Source: Pelomonas sp. V22
GTDB taxonomy: Bacteria > Pseudomonadota > Gammaproteobacteria > Burkholderiales > Burkholderiaceae_C
Assembly: GCF_030014915.1 (NCBI RefSeq)
Contig: NZ_JAGIXS010000001.1
Location: 186,001-250,000 of the forward strand
Length of the DNA stretch: 64,000 nucleotides
Reading direction: 5' to 3'
Shown: piece by piece, positions 55,356-64,000 of the stretch
How positions within the stretch are numbered: the first letter of the stretch is position 1
How the letters are laid out: the number at the start of each line of letters is the position of its first letter
Position numbers and translations under genes: made by a program
The notes under the pieces: generated by a model
The model's input: the letters and a program-made list of their open reading frames with translations, nothing else
The model's database searches: none
Told to the model about the DNA's origin: nothing

Positions 55356-56669
55356 TTACATGCCGGCCTTCATCGCGGCCACGATGGCCTCGGTGCGATC
55401 CAGCAGCGCGCCCTGGTCGATGGTGGTCAGCTCGCGGCCCTTCAGCACCTGGCGGCCGTTCACCCAGACATCGGACACATGCTCACGGCCGGCCACGTAG
55501 ACGAGCTGCGCCTCGGGGTTGTAGACCGGGCGGCACTCCAGCGCCGACAGCGACACGGCCACCACGTCGGCCAGCTTGCCCACTTCCAGCGAGCCCAGAT
55601 CGTCACCCCGGCCCATGGCCTTGGCAGCACGGATCGTGGCCATCTCCAGCGCCGTGCGGGCCGAGACGGTGGTGGCGTTCTGTGTCACGCCCTTGGCCAG
55701 CAGGGCCGCGGCACGGATCTCGCCGAACATGTCCTGGCGGTTGTTGGAAGCCGCTCCATCGGTGCCGAGGATGGTGTTGACGCCAGCCGCCTCCAGTGCC
55801 GTCAAGGGCTGGATGCCCGAGGCCAGCTTGAGGTTGGAGTTCGGGTTGTGGACCAGGTGCACGTTCTGGCGGGCCAGCATGCCAATCTCGTCTTCGGTCA
55901 GGTGGACCATGTGGACGGCGATCATGCGCTCGTTCAGGAGGCCCAGCTTGTTCAGGCGCTCCAAGGGACGCATGCCGAACTGCTTGACGCTCTCATCCAC
56001 CTCGAACTGCGTCTCGTGAATGTGGCAGTGCATCTGCAGGTCGTGTTCCTCGGCCAACTTGCGCAGCTTGACGAAGGTCTCGTCCGACACCGTGTAGGGC
56101 GCATGCGGGGCCGAGGTCCAGTCCAGCAGCTTCTCGCCCTTGAACTGCTCGTAGGCCGCGAGGCCCTTGACAATGTAGTCATCCGGCCCAGAGGCATAAC
56201 CGGTGGGGAAGTCGATCACATTGATCGACACGCCGGCGCGGATGCCCGAGTCGATGGCGGCACGGGCCATCGCGGTCGGGAAGAAGTACATGTCGTTCAG
56301 GTAAGTCACGCCGCCACGCAGGGCCTCGGCGGCCGACAGCATCGAGCCCTGGTAGGTCCAGTCCTCGCTGACCCATTGCTTCTCCAGCGGCCAGATGTGG
56401 TTCTGCAGCCAGTCCATCAGCGGCACGTCGTCGGCCACGCCGCGCAGCAGCGACATCGCCGAATGGGTGTGGGCATTGATCAGGCCGGGGATCAGCACAT
56501 GCTCGCGCAGCTCGACCACCTCGGCGGCCGGGTACAGCGCCGCAGCTTGGGCCCAGGGCAGCAAGGCGGCGATGCGCTCGCCATCCATCACCAGGGTGTG
56601 CTGGGCCAGTGTGCCGGTGCCGGCCGCCATGGGGATGATCCAGCCGGCGTTCAGGAGGGTGATGCTCAT
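55356..56669 (-). CDS. TRZ/ATZ-family amidohydrolase (MtaD-like deaminase)
   Basis: 437 residues from the ATG at 56669, which has AAGGAA at a suitable distance. Metal-dependent amidohydrolase: [23 protein letters not shown] (HxH zinc ligands), [15 protein letters not shown] (His ligands with the Glu), [27 protein letters not shown] and [15 protein letters not shown] (the Asp). This matches 5-methylthioadenosine/S-adenosylhomocysteine deaminases and the related chlorohydrolases. With a nucleoside hydrolase and ribokinase upstream it probably deaminates an adenosine-like nucleoside or base. It is the last gene of the LacI-controlled operon. Confidence 0.85.
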   Translation of the reverse strand: MSITLLNAGWIIPMAAGTGTLAQHTLVMDGERIAALLPWAQAAALYPAAEVVELREHVLIPGLINAHTHSAMSLLRGVADDVPLMDWLQNHIWPLEKQWVSEDWTYQGSMLSAAEALRGGVTYLNDMYFFPTAMARAAIDSGIRAGVSINVIDFPTGYASGPDDYIVKGLAAYEQFKGEKLLDWTSAPHAPYTVSDETFVKLRKLAEEHDLQMHCHIHETQFEVDESVKQFGMRPLERLNKLGLLNERMIAVHMVHLTEDEIGMLARQNVHLVHNPNSNLKLASGIQPLTALEAAGVNTILGTDGAASNNRQDMFGEIRAAALLAKGVTQNATTVSARTALEMATIRAAKAMGRGDDLGSLEVGKLADVVAVSLSALECRPVYNPEAQLVYVAGREHVSDVWVNGRQVLKGRELTTIDQGALLDRTEAIVAAMKAGM

Positions 56670-56698
56670 GTCGGTTCCTTGTCTTGTCGATTCATCAA

Positions 56699-57667
56699 TC
56701 ATTCAAAGGCTGCGGCATAGAGCCGCAGCACACCGGCCGCATCCACGCCTATGCAGGCCTGCTGCACCGGGCAGCCGCTCCAGGGCGTGGTGGCGCCGGT
56801 GGGTTTGTGGTGGTCCTGGATGGTCTGGCCCTTGGCGATGCCATCCTGCACCACGCGCACCGGACCGGCACGCAGGGTGAACAGCGAGGGCTCGATCACA
56901 TAGGCCGCCGCGCTGGCATCGTGCGAGTAGATGCCGCCAATGCCGTCACGCTCATGATAGAAGTCCTGGTAGTGGCGCGTGGCCTCCCACAGGAAGTCGC
57001 CCACGCCCTGCCCCTTGCCGCGCAGGGTCGCCAGGTAGTCGTGCTTCATCACGGTTTCCTGCGTCACGTCCAGGCCGATGATGACCACGGGCCAGGCGGC
57101 CGTGAAGACCAGGTCGGCCGCCTCGGGGTCGTTGATCACGTTGGCCTCGGCCACCGGCGTCACATTGCCGCTGTGACCATGGGTACCGAAGGCGCCCGCC
57201 ATCACCACCACTTGCTTGACCTTGGCCGCGATGCCGGGATCGTGGCGCAGGGCCAGGGCCAGGTTGGTCATCGGGCCCACGGCGACGAGCGTGATCTCGC
57301 CGGGCTCGGCATTGACCAGATCGCAGATCAGTTGGTGGGCCGGGCGCGGGTCGAGCGTCTGCGCTGCTGCCGGGAGGCGGGCGAACATGCCGCCCAGCGC
57401 GTCGTCGCCATGCACATGGGCGGGGAAGTCGCGCCGCGCATTCGATTGCAGTGGGCCGCCAGCACCGGTCGCCACAGGTACCTCGATGCCATAGAAGCCA
57501 GCCAGCGCCAGCGCGTTGCGGGCCGTGGTTTCGACCGAAGCATTGCCGAAGGCCGCCGTGATCGCGCGCAGCTTGACCGAGGGATGGCGCGCGAGCAGGA
57601 ACAAGGCCATCGCATCGTCGATGCCGGGGTCGGTGTCAAAGATGACTTGGTGTTGGACGTCGCTCAT
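56699..57667 (-). CDS. Inosine/uridine-preferring nucleoside hydrolase family protein
   Basis: 322 residues from the ATG at 57667. VIFDTDPGIDDAMALFLLARHP is the Ca-binding DTDxGxDDA motif, ITAAFGNASVETTARNAL follows as usual, ITLVAVGPMTNLALALRHDP and VVVMAGAFGTHGHSGNVTPVAEANVINDPEAA are the active-site and substrate loops with EANxxxDPEAA. It splits ribonucleosides into base and ribose in the cytoplasm. The ribose can then be used by the ribokinase encoded just upstream (11 bases). The linkage supports a nucleoside salvage operon. Confidence 0.93.
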   Translation of the reverse strand: MSDVQHQVIFDTDPGIDDAMALFLLARHPSVKLRAITAAFGNASVETTARNALALAGFYGIEVPVATGAGGPLQSNARRDFPAHVHGDDALGGMFARLPAAAQTLDPRPAHQLICDLVNAEPGEITLVAVGPMTNLALALRHDPGIAAKVKQVVVMAGAFGTHGHSGNVTPVAEANVINDPEAADLVFTAAWPVVIIGLDVTQETVMKHDYLATLRGKGQGVGDFLWEATRHYQDFYHERDGIGGIYSHDASAAAYVIEPSLFTLRAGPVRVVQDGIAKGQTIQDHHKPTGATTPWSGCPVQQACIGVDAAGVLRLYAAAFE

Positions 57668-57678
57668 CAATCAAGGTC

Positions 57679-58572
57679 TCAGCTCAGTTCTGCACGGCGC
57701 GGCATCGCCGATTGCACGCCGCTGCGGCTGACCGCAATCGCCGCCGCCGCCTGCCCGAGGCGCACGGCCTCGATGGCCGTCATGCCCTCGGCCAGGCCGG
57801 TCGCCAGGCCGCCGACGAAGGTGTCGCCAGCGCCAACGGTGTCCACGGCCTTGACGGTCGCCGCGGACGCCGTTTGCACGCCCTCGCCCGTCACCAGCAA
57901 GGCGCCTTGAGCGCCCAACGTAACCAGCACCTGCCTGGGGCCGCGTTTCAGCAAGGCATGGGCTGCGGCCAGAGGCTCGGCCTCGCCGCTCATCTGCCCG
58001 GCCTCGGTCTCGTTGACGACCAGCCAATCGCTGACCGCCAACAGCTCGTCGCTGACCTGCAAGGCCGGCGCCGCATTCAAGACCGTCGTCACGCCGGCCG
58101 CACGCGCGATGGCGAAGGCTTCGGCAATCGCCGGCATCGGCACTTCCAGCTGAGCGACAACGACCTTGGCCGCCTGCAAGAGCGCGCGGCTGGCTTGCAC
58201 GTCCGCCGGGCTCAGGTCGGCATTGCTGCCGGGCACATAGACGATGGAGTTCTCGCCACCCTCGCTGGCCACCATGATGACGGCGATGCCAGGCAGGGCT
58301 TGCGGATCGACGGTGCTGCCACTGGTGTCAATGCCTTCATCGCGCAGCGCCTGCAACAAGGCCTCGCCATGCTGCCGCGTGCCCACGCGCGAGACGAATG
58401 CGACCGAGGCGCCAAGGCGCGCAGCGGCCACGGCCTGGTTGCCGCCCTTGCCACCCGGGGCCATCACGAAGTCATGTCCGACCAGGGTCTCGCCCGGCGC
58501 CGGCAGGCGCAGCGAGTGGGACACCATGTCCATGTTCAGGCTGCCGACGACAACCACCTTGGCCTTGCTCAT
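57679..58572 (-). CDS. rbsK: Ribokinase
   Basis: 297 residues. PfkB-type sugar kinase: VVVVGSLNMDMVSHSLRLPAPGETL at the start, APGGKGGNQAVAAARLGASVAFVSRVG (GGKGxNQA, the ribokinase signature) and VDTVGAGDTFVGGLATGLAEG (catalytic Asp in GAGD). It phosphorylates ribose to ribose 5-phosphate. Start overlaps the stop of the LacI-type regulator gene by four bases (ATGA), and the nucleoside hydrolase follows, which gives it a ribose source. No ribose transporter is seen in the window. Confidence 0.93.
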   Translation of the reverse strand: MSKAKVVVVGSLNMDMVSHSLRLPAPGETLVGHDFVMAPGGKGGNQAVAAARLGASVAFVSRVGTRQHGEALLQALRDEGIDTSGSTVDPQALPGIAVIMVASEGGENSIVYVPGSNADLSPADVQASRALLQAAKVVVAQLEVPMPAIAEAFAIARAAGVTTVLNAAPALQVSDELLAVSDWLVVNETEAGQMSGEAEPLAAAHALLKRGPRQVLVTLGAQGALLVTGEGVQTASAATVKAVDTVGAGDTFVGGLATGLAEGMTAIEAVRLGQAAAAIAVSRSGVQSAMPRRAELS

Positions 58573-59594
58573 GGGTTCACCGCCGTGGCCAGGTTGCGCG
58601 GTGCGGCGCTGCTCTCGCGCACCACGAGGCGCGGCGTGAGCAGCACATCCTTCAACGGCGCGCCGGGGTTCTCGATGCGGTCAAGCAGGACCTTGCCGGC
58701 CTCGCGGCCCAGCTCCTTGATGGACACGCCCACCGTGGTGAGCGCCGGATAGACGAAGGCGCTGAGCTCCACGTCGTCGAAACCGACGACCGACATCTGC
58801 TCGGGCAGCTTCAGCCCGCTTTCGGCCGCTGCACGCAGCGCGCCAATGGCCATCATGTCGTTGCTGGCGAAGATGGCCGAGAGGCCCGCCGAACCGCGCA
58901 ACAGCTGGCGTGCGGATTCGTAGCCGCCGGCATTGCTGAAGTCGCTCTCGATCAGCCAGTCGGCGCCGGGCTCGATACCGCGCTCGGCCAGCGCCTTGCG
59001 CCAGCCGTCGATACGCTCGCAGGCGACCTCGAACTCGGCCGGGCCGCTGATGCAGCCGATGCGACGATGACCCAGGTCCAGCAGATGGCGCACGGCCTGG
59101 TAGGCGCCGTCCTGGTTGTGCACCGAGACGCGGTCGGCCTTGGCGCCCGGCACCAGACGGTCGACGGTCACGGCTGGCACGGTGGCCAGCTTGAAGATGC
59201 GCGCCAGCGCAGCAGCATCGCCGGCCGAGGACAGCAGCAGGCCATCGACCCGCTTCTCCAAGAGCGTGCGCATGTACTGCTGCTGGCGGCGCGGGTCGTT
59301 GTCGGAGTTGCAGAGGAAGACCGAGTAACCGGCCGAGCGGCAATGGTCCTCGACGCCGCAGACCAGCTCGGCGAAGAACGGATTCTCCACGTTGGGGATC
59401 AGCACGCCGATGATCTTGGTCTCGCTCTTGCGCAGCGAGCGGGCCACGGCGCTGGGCAGGTAGCCGATTTCCTCGACGGCGGCCAGCACGCGGCGGCGCG
59501 CATCGGCGCTGACCGGCCGGGTTTCATTGAGGACATGGGAGACGGTGGTGAAGGACACCCCCGCCAGGGCCGCAACATCTTTGATCGTGCTCAC
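58569..59594 (-). CDS. LacI-family transcriptional regulator of the nucleoside/ribose operon
   Basis: 341 residues from a GTG start at 59594. STIKDVAALAGVSFTTVSHVLNETRPVSADARRRV is the LacI helix-turn-helix with hinge YLPSAVARSL. The rest is the sugar-binding domain (IIGVLIPNVENPFFAELV, GLLLSSAG, FASNDMMAIGALRAA, VVGFDDVELSAFVYPALTTV), close to RbsR. It is the first gene of the operon that includes rbsK, so ribose or a nucleoside is the likely inducer. A palindrome that suits it lies just upstream at 59660-59669. Confidence 0.9.
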   Translation of the reverse strand: MSTIKDVAALAGVSFTTVSHVLNETRPVSADARRRVLAAVEEIGYLPSAVARSLRKSETKIIGVLIPNVENPFFAELVCGVEDHCRSAGYSVFLCNSDNDPRRQQQYMRTLLEKRVDGLLLSSAGDAAALARIFKLATVPAVTVDRLVPGAKADRVSVHNQDGAYQAVRHLLDLGHRRIGCISGPAEFEVACERIDGWRKALAERGIEPGADWLIESDFSNAGGYESARQLLRGSAGLSAIFASNDMMAIGALRAAAESGLKLPEQMSVVGFDDVELSAFVYPALTTVGVSIKELGREAGKVLLDRIENPGAPLKDVLLTPRLVVRESSAAPRNLATAVNP

Positions 59595-59659
59595 GAATCC
59601 ACGCTCTGTTTGCTTGTTGGAACAAGGCCCTTTTGCGGGCTTTGCGTTGTCTCTGGTGG

Positions 59660-59711
59660 CAAACGTTTGGCCACAGGGGCGCAGCATAGCGCATCGCCGT
59701 TTGTGCGCCAG
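59660..59711 (-). promoter_or_regulatory. Promoter and LacI-type operator of the nucleoside/ribose operon
   Basis: The palindrome CAAACGTTTG at 59660-59669 matches the core of RbsR/PurR-type LacI-family operators. Upstream on the minus strand are TATGCT (59683-59688) as -10 and TGGCGC (59706-59711) as -35, 17 bases apart. The operator would then cover the first transcribed bases, a repressing position. The GTG start of the regulator is 66 bases downstream of the palindrome, which suggests that it controls its own operon. Confidence 0.6.
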
Positions 59712-59770
59712 CCATCGCCTCCTTTGCGCCGCCACGTTGCGCAAAGCCTGCGCGTGGCCCGCCCAGAAGA

Positions 59771-59803
59771 AAAGCCTTCCGGCGCGGGCGCTCGGAAGGC
59801 TTT
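59771..59803 (-). terminator. Rho-independent terminator of gltA
   Basis: Stem AAAGCCTTCCG (59771-59781) and CGGAAGGCTTT (59793-59803) around an 11-base loop. On the minus strand it is followed by TCTTCT, which with the stem end gives a T-rich tail. It is about 50 bases past the gltA stop. The same region separates gltA from the LacI-controlled operon. Confidence 0.8.
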
Positions 59804-59851
59804 CAAGGGATGGTGAGCGAGCTGGCGCAGGCGCCAGGCTGGCCCTCTAGA

Positions 59852-61162
59852 TCAGCGTTGTGCGATGGGCTTGACGTCGCGGCTGGTGGCGCCAACGAAG
59901 AGCTGGCGCGGACGGCCGATCTTGTACTCCGGGTCGCCGATCATTTCGTTCAGCTGGGCGATCCAGCCGACCGTGCGGGCCAGCGCGAAGATGGCGGTGA
60001 ACAGCGGCACCGGGATGCCGATGGCGCGCTGCACGATGCCCGAATAGAAGTCCACGTTCGGGTAGAGCTTGCGGGCGACGAAGTACTCGTCTTCCAGCGC
60101 GATCTTTTCCAGCGACATGGCCAGCTTGAACAACGGGTCGTCGTGCAGGCCCAGTTCGTTCAGCACTTCGTGGCAGGTCTCGCGCATCAGCTTGGCGCGC
60201 GGGTCGTAGTTCTTGTAGACCCGGTGCCCGAAGCCCATCAGCTTGACGTTGCTGTTCTTGTCCTTGACCTGCTTGATGAACTCGCCGATCTTGGCTTCGC
60301 CACCCATCTGCTGGATGTCGTTCAGCATGTTCAGGCAGGCCTCGTTGGCGCCGCCGTGAGCGGGGCCCCACAGGCAGGCCACGCCAGCGGCGATGGCTGC
60401 GAACGGGTTCGTGCCTGACGAGCCGCACAGGCGCACGGTCGAGGTCGACGCGTTCTGCTCGTGGTCGGCATGCAGCGTGAAGATGCGGTCCATCGCGCGC
60501 ACCAGCACGTCGTTGGGCTTGTAGTCTTCGCAAGGCGTGGCAAACATCATGCGCATGAAGTTGCCGGCGTAGGACAGATCGTTCTTCGGATAGATGAAGG
60601 GCTGGCCGATGGTGTACTTGTAGGCCATGGACACCAGGGTCGGCATCTTGGCGATCAAGCGGATCGCCGAGATCTCGCGGTGCTCGGGGTTATTGATGTC
60701 CGTGCTGTCGTGATAGAACGAAGACATCGCGCCCACGAGCCCGGTCATCACCGCCATCGGGTGAGCGTCACGACGGAATCCGCGCAGGAAGAACTGCATC
60801 TGCTCGTTGACCATCGTGTGGTGCATCACGCGGTCTTCGAAGCTGGCCTTCTGGTCGGCGTTGGGCAGCTCTCCGTACAGCAGCAGGTAGCAGGTCTCGA
60901 GGTAGTCGCAATTCACGGCGAGCTGCTCGATCGGGTAGCCGCGGTACAGCAGCTCACCCTTGTCGCCATCGATGTAGGTGATGGTCGAGTTGCACGAGGC
61001 CGTGGACAGGAAGCCCGGGTCGTAGGTGAACTTGCCCGTCTGCGCGTACAGCTTGCGGATGTCGATGACATCCGGGCCGACCGAGCCCTTGTAGATGGGC
61101 AGATCCATTTGCGGACTGCCGTCAGAGAACGACAGGGTGGCTTTGACTTCAGACGGGGTCAT
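59852..61162 (-). CDS. gltA: Citrate synthase (type II)
   Basis: 436 residues. Condenses acetyl-CoA and oxaloacetate in the TCA cycle. Features: [40 protein letters not shown] (active-site His), [16 protein letters not shown] (second His) and [15 protein letters not shown], ending in [18 protein letters not shown], all normal for the hexameric bacterial type. The start at 61162 was chosen because the ribosome-binding site AAAGGA lies six bases before it; the ATG at 61168 would abut that site. It follows sdhE by 34 bases on the same strand and is closed by the terminator at 59771-59803. Confidence 0.97.
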   Translation of the reverse strand: MTPSEVKATLSFSDGSPQMDLPIYKGSVGPDVIDIRKLYAQTGKFTYDPGFLSTASCNSTITYIDGDKGELLYRGYPIEQLAVNCDYLETCYLLLYGELPNADQKASFEDRVMHHTMVNEQMQFFLRGFRRDAHPMAVMTGLVGAMSSFYHDSTDINNPEHREISAIRLIAKMPTLVSMAYKYTIGQPFIYPKNDLSYAGNFMRMMFATPCEDYKPNDVLVRAMDRIFTLHADHEQNASTSTVRLCGSSGTNPFAAIAAGVACLWGPAHGGANEACLNMLNDIQQMGGEAKIGEFIKQVKDKNSNVKLMGFGHRVYKNYDPRAKLMRETCHEVLNELGLHDDPLFKLAMSLEKIALEDEYFVARKLYPNVDFYSGIVQRAIGIPVPLFTAIFALARTVGWIAQLNEMIGDPEYKIGRPRQLFVGATSRDVKPIAQR

Positions 61163-61196
61163 GGTCATTCCTTTGGGGTTCCGGGGTAATAACTTC

Positions 61197-61475
61197 TCAA
61201 GCGACAGTTCTGAGCAGGCCCAGGACTTCTTGCACATCGGCGCGAACGAGTTCGCCTTCGGGTTCCTTGCGGCGCAGCAACAGGTCCATCAGGTCGTTGT
61301 CGGACAGGTCCATCAACACCCGCAAGCCTTCCGCCTGGAACTCGGTCAGCGTTGCCGCGTGGCGATTGAAGAAGCGCTCGATGAAGAGGTCGTTCTCCAA
61401 GAGGCCGCGCCGGCAACGCCAGCGCAGCTTGGACAACGCCCTCTCGTCAATCAGCGTGGCTTCCATGCTCGCCAT
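61197..61475 (-). CDS. sdhE: Succinate dehydrogenase assembly factor SdhE
   Basis: 92 residues from the ATG at 61475; a second in-frame ATG lies three codons on. [23 protein letters not shown] carries the conserved RGxxE motif of the SdhE/Sdh5 family, and [19 protein letters not shown]-like residues follow. SdhE helps attach FAD to SdhA. Its place between sdhB and gltA is that of the Burkholderiales sdh-gltA cluster. Confidence 0.93.
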   Translation of the reverse strand: MASMEATLIDERALSKLRWRCRRGLLENDLFIERFFNRHAATLTEFQAEGLRVLMDLSDNDLMDLLLRRKEPEGELVRADVQEVLGLLRTVA

Positions 61476-61498
61476 GTCTCTATGTCTCTCAGCGACGG

Positions 61499-62200
61499 TC
61501 AGACCGCGCGGCGGACCATCAGTTCCTTGATCTTGCCGATCGCCTTGGTCGGGTTCAGGCCCTTGGGGCAGACGTCGACGCAGTTCATGATCGTGTGGCA
61601 GCGGAACAGGCGGTACGGGTCCTCGAGGTTGTCGAGGCGCTCGGCCGTGGCTTCGTCTCGGCTGTCCGCGATGAAGCGGTAGGCCTGCAGGAGGCCGGCC
61701 GGGCCGACGAACTTGTCCGGGTTCCACCAGAAGCTCGGGCAGCTCGTGGAGCAGCTCGCGCACAGGATGCACTCGTACAGGCCGTCCAGCTCTTCACGCT
61801 CCACCGGCGACTGCAGACGCTCCTTGTCGGGCGGCGGGTTGTCGTTGACCAGGTAGGGCTTGATCGAGTTGTACTGCTTGAAGAACTGCGTCATGTCGAC
61901 GATCAGGTCGCGCACGACGGGCAGGCCCGGCAGCGGCTTGAGCACGATGGTGCCCGGCAGCGTACGCATGTTCGTCAGGCAGGCCAGGCCGTTCTTGCCG
62001 TTGATGTTCATCGCGTCCGAACCGCAGACGCCTTCGCGGCACGAGCGGCGGAACGACAGCGTGGGGTCAACCGCCTTCAGCTTGACCAGGGCATCGAGCA
62101 GCATGCGTTCATGGCCATCCAGCTCGACCTCGAGGGTCTGCATGTAGGGCTTGGCATCCTTGTCCGGGTCGTAGCGGTAGATCTGGAAAGTGCGCTTCAT
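61499..62200 (-). CDS. sdhB: Succinate dehydrogenase iron-sulfur subunit
   Basis: 233 residues. Plant-type ferredoxin half with [20 protein letters not shown] (2Fe-2S cysteines), then the bacterial ferredoxin half with [19 protein letters not shown] and [20 protein letters not shown] (4Fe-4S and 3Fe-4S cysteines). It passes electrons from SdhA to quinone at the inner membrane. The ribosome-binding site AAAGGA lies eight bases before the ATG. 12 bases separate it from sdhA. Confidence 0.97.
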   Translation of the reverse strand: MKRTFQIYRYDPDKDAKPYMQTLEVELDGHERMLLDALVKLKAVDPTLSFRRSCREGVCGSDAMNINGKNGLACLTNMRTLPGTIVLKPLPGLPVVRDLIVDMTQFFKQYNSIKPYLVNDNPPPDKERLQSPVEREELDGLYECILCASCSTSCPSFWWNPDKFVGPAGLLQAYRFIADSRDEATAERLDNLEDPYRLFRCHTIMNCVDVCPKGLNPTKAIGKIKELMVRRAV

Positions 62201-62212
62201 TTCATCAATCCT

Positions 62213-63988
62213 TTAGAACGTCCGGACCTTCGGGGGCACCGATTCCACCGACAGCGGTTGCAGGTTCACCGGCTTGTAGTCGAGGCGGTTGCCTTCCGAG
62301 TACCACAGCGTGTGCTTCATCCAGTTGGCGTCGTCGCGGTTCGGATAGTCGTTGTGCGCATGGGCGCCACGGCTTTCAGGGCGGGCGGCGGCCGAGATCA
62401 TCGTGGCCTTGGCAGCCTCGATCAGGTTCTCGACTTCCAGGGCCTCGACTCGTTCGGTGTTGAAGACCTTGGACTTGTCCTTCAGGCCGATGCCACCAAC
62501 TCGCTTGGCCACTTCAAGAATGTTCTTGACGCCTTCGTCCAGGCTGGCCTGCGTGCGGAACACGCCGGCATGCTTTTGCATGGTCGAGCGGATGTCGTTG
62601 GCGACGTTCTGCGCGTACTCGCCGTTCGTACGGTTTTCCAGTGCAGACAGGCGAGCCAGCGTGCGGTCGGCGGCGTCCTTGGGCAGCGGCTTGTGGTTCT
62701 TCGTCTTCAGGTTGAAGTCGACGATGTGGTTGCCGGCGGCACGACCAAACACGATCAGGTCCAGCAGCGAGTTGGTGCCCAGGCGGTTGGCGCCATGCAC
62801 CGACACGCAGGAGCATTCGCCCACGGCATAGAGGCCGTTGATGATGTCGTTGTGCTTGCCGTTCTTCGGGATCACCACCTGGCCATGGATGTTGGTCGGG
62901 ATGCCACCCATCTGGTAGTGGATGGTCGGCACCACAGGAATCGGCTCCTTGGTGATGTCGACGTTGGCGAAGTTGTGGCCGATCTCCAGCACCGAGGGCA
63001 GGCGCTTGGCGATGGTGTCGGCGCCCAGGTGGGTCATGTCGAGCAGCACGTAGTCCTTGTTGGGACCGCAGCCGCGACCTTCCTTGATTTCCTGGTCCAT
63101 CGAGCGCGAAACGAAGTCACGCGGTGCCAGGTCCTTCAGCGTCGGGGCATAGCGTTCCATGAATCGCTCGCCATTGGCGTTGCGCAGGATGGCGCCCTCG
63201 CCTCGGCAGCCTTCGGTCAGCAGCACGCCGGCACCGGCCACGCCGGTCGGGTGGAACTGCCAGAACTCCATGTCTTCCAGCGGGATGCCGGCACGCGCCG
63301 CCATGCCGAGGCCGTCGCCGGTGTTGATGAAGGCGTTGGTGGAGGCAGCAAAGATGCGGCCGGCGCCACCGGTGGCCATCAGCACGGTCTTGGCTTCGAG
63401 GATGTGGACCTCGCCGGTTTCCATTTCCAGCGCGGTCACGCCCACAGCGTCGCCATCAGCGTCACGGATGATGTCCAGCGCCATCCATTCGACGAAGAAC
63501 TGGGTGCGGGCCTTGACGTTCTGCTGGTACAGCGTGTGCAAGAGCGCGTGGCCGGTACGGTCCGCTGCGGCGCAGGCGCGCTGCACCGGCTTCTCGCCGT
63601 AGTTGGCCGTGTGGCCGCCGAACGGACGCTGGTAGATCGTGCCGTCCGGGTTGCGGTCAAACGGCATGCCGAAGTGCTCAAGCTCGTAGACGACCTTGGG
63701 TGCTTCGCGGCACATGTATTCGATGGCGTCCTGGTCGCCGAGCCAGTCGGAGCCCTTGACGGTGTCAAAGAAGTGATAGTGCCAGTTGTCCTCGCTCATG
63801 TTGCCGAGCGAGGCACCGATGCCACCTTGAGCCGCCACCGTGTGCGAGCGGGTCGGGAAGACCTTGGACAGCACGGCCACATTCAGGCCGGCCAGCGAGA
63901 GTTGCAGCGAGGCGCGCATGCCGGAACCACCGGCACCGACGATCACCACATCGAACTTGCGTTTCGCGAGGGTCGATCCAATTTGCAT
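62213..63988 (-). CDS. sdhA: Succinate dehydrogenase flavoprotein subunit
   Basis: 591 residues from the ATG at 63988; a TTG two codons upstream is the alternative start. FDVVIVGAGGSGMRASLQL is the FAD-binding loop, SHTVAAQGGIGASLGN contains the His that carries covalent FAD, MEFWQFHPTGVAGAGVLLTEG and YAPTLKDLAPRDFVSRSMD are active-site segments, and AYKx-type C-terminal features follow (RPESRGAHAHNDYPNRDD). It oxidises succinate to fumarate. The membrane subunits sdhC and sdhD are expected upstream, outside the window. Confidence 0.97.
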   Translation of the reverse strand: MQIGSTLAKRKFDVVIVGAGGSGMRASLQLSLAGLNVAVLSKVFPTRSHTVAAQGGIGASLGNMSEDNWHYHFFDTVKGSDWLGDQDAIEYMCREAPKVVYELEHFGMPFDRNPDGTIYQRPFGGHTANYGEKPVQRACAAADRTGHALLHTLYQQNVKARTQFFVEWMALDIIRDADGDAVGVTALEMETGEVHILEAKTVLMATGGAGRIFAASTNAFINTGDGLGMAARAGIPLEDMEFWQFHPTGVAGAGVLLTEGCRGEGAILRNANGERFMERYAPTLKDLAPRDFVSRSMDQEIKEGRGCGPNKDYVLLDMTHLGADTIAKRLPSVLEIGHNFANVDITKEPIPVVPTIHYQMGGIPTNIHGQVVIPKNGKHNDIINGLYAVGECSCVSVHGANRLGTNSLLDLIVFGRAAGNHIVDFNLKTKNHKPLPKDAADRTLARLSALENRTNGEYAQNVANDIRSTMQKHAGVFRTQASLDEGVKNILEVAKRVGGIGLKDKSKVFNTERVEALEVENLIEAAKATMISAAARPESRGAHAHNDYPNRDDANWMKHTLWYSEGNRLDYKPVNLQPLSVESVPPKVRTF

Positions 63989-64000
63989 TTTCAAAGTCTC

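Overview
The window is high-GC DNA with dense gene packing. It probably comes from a betaproteobacterium of the order Burkholderiales (Rubrivivax/Roseateles-like). The evidence is the block sdhA-sdhB-sdhE-gltA, a split ChrA pair, and the many ATGA/GTGA gene overlaps. No tRNA, rRNA, insertion sequence, prophage or CRISPR array was seen.

Layout. (1) 1-2467: a minus-strand cluster of two family-2 glycosyltransferases (one cut by the window edge and carrying a methyltransferase domain) and a hexapeptide acyltransferase. (2) 2924-13813: one giant gene for a 3629-residue protein made almost wholly of about 421 eight-residue repeats (L-T/S-T/S-D/A-Q-I/V-x-A/G), with an EF-hand-rich C-terminal module typical of type I secretion substrates. 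(3) 13931-24417: nucleotide-sugar and glycan genes. These comprise a 3-acetamido-3,6-dideoxyhexose branch (ketoisomerase/acetyltransferase fusion, aminotransferase, second acetyltransferase), a GDP-mannose branch (gmd, GDP-fucose synthase-like reductase, perosamine synthase-like aminotransferase), a cupin, a methyltransferase, two glycosyltransferases and an ornithine-cyclodeaminase-like protein. (4) 24418-30080: a chaperone/usher pilus operon with DUF4402-type pilins and an usher whose N-terminal domain is duplicated. (5) 30347-39445: a six-gene minus-strand operon coding for a SPINDLY/OGT-like (GT41) protein glycosyltransferase, a complete type I secretion system (ABC transporter, adaptor, TolC-like protein), an unknown ParB-like/nucleotidyltransferase-like protein and a GT10 fucosyltransferase. 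(6) 39725-64000: mostly housekeeping genes: chrA pair, upp, rlmB, a periplasmic serine protease, an ABC exporter, purL, a LacI-controlled nucleoside/ribose operon, gltA and the succinate dehydrogenase genes.

How the parts may work together. The giant protein has two Ser/Thr positions in nearly every octad. A cytoplasmic SPY/OGT-like transferase and a GT10 fucosyltransferase are in one operon with a type I exporter, and GDP-fucose can be made by the gmd/fcl pair nearby. I propose a glycosylate-then-secrete system for a giant surface protein. The sequence shows the gene linkage and motifs. The pairing of substrate, glycosyltransferases and exporter is inference.

The giant gene has clear internal architecture: sixteen 17-octad blocks (408 bp) tiled head to tail, seven of them preceded by a 10-octad spacer that usually carries a 3-residue insert. 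Two stretches 1065 bp apart show no difference over about 300 bp.
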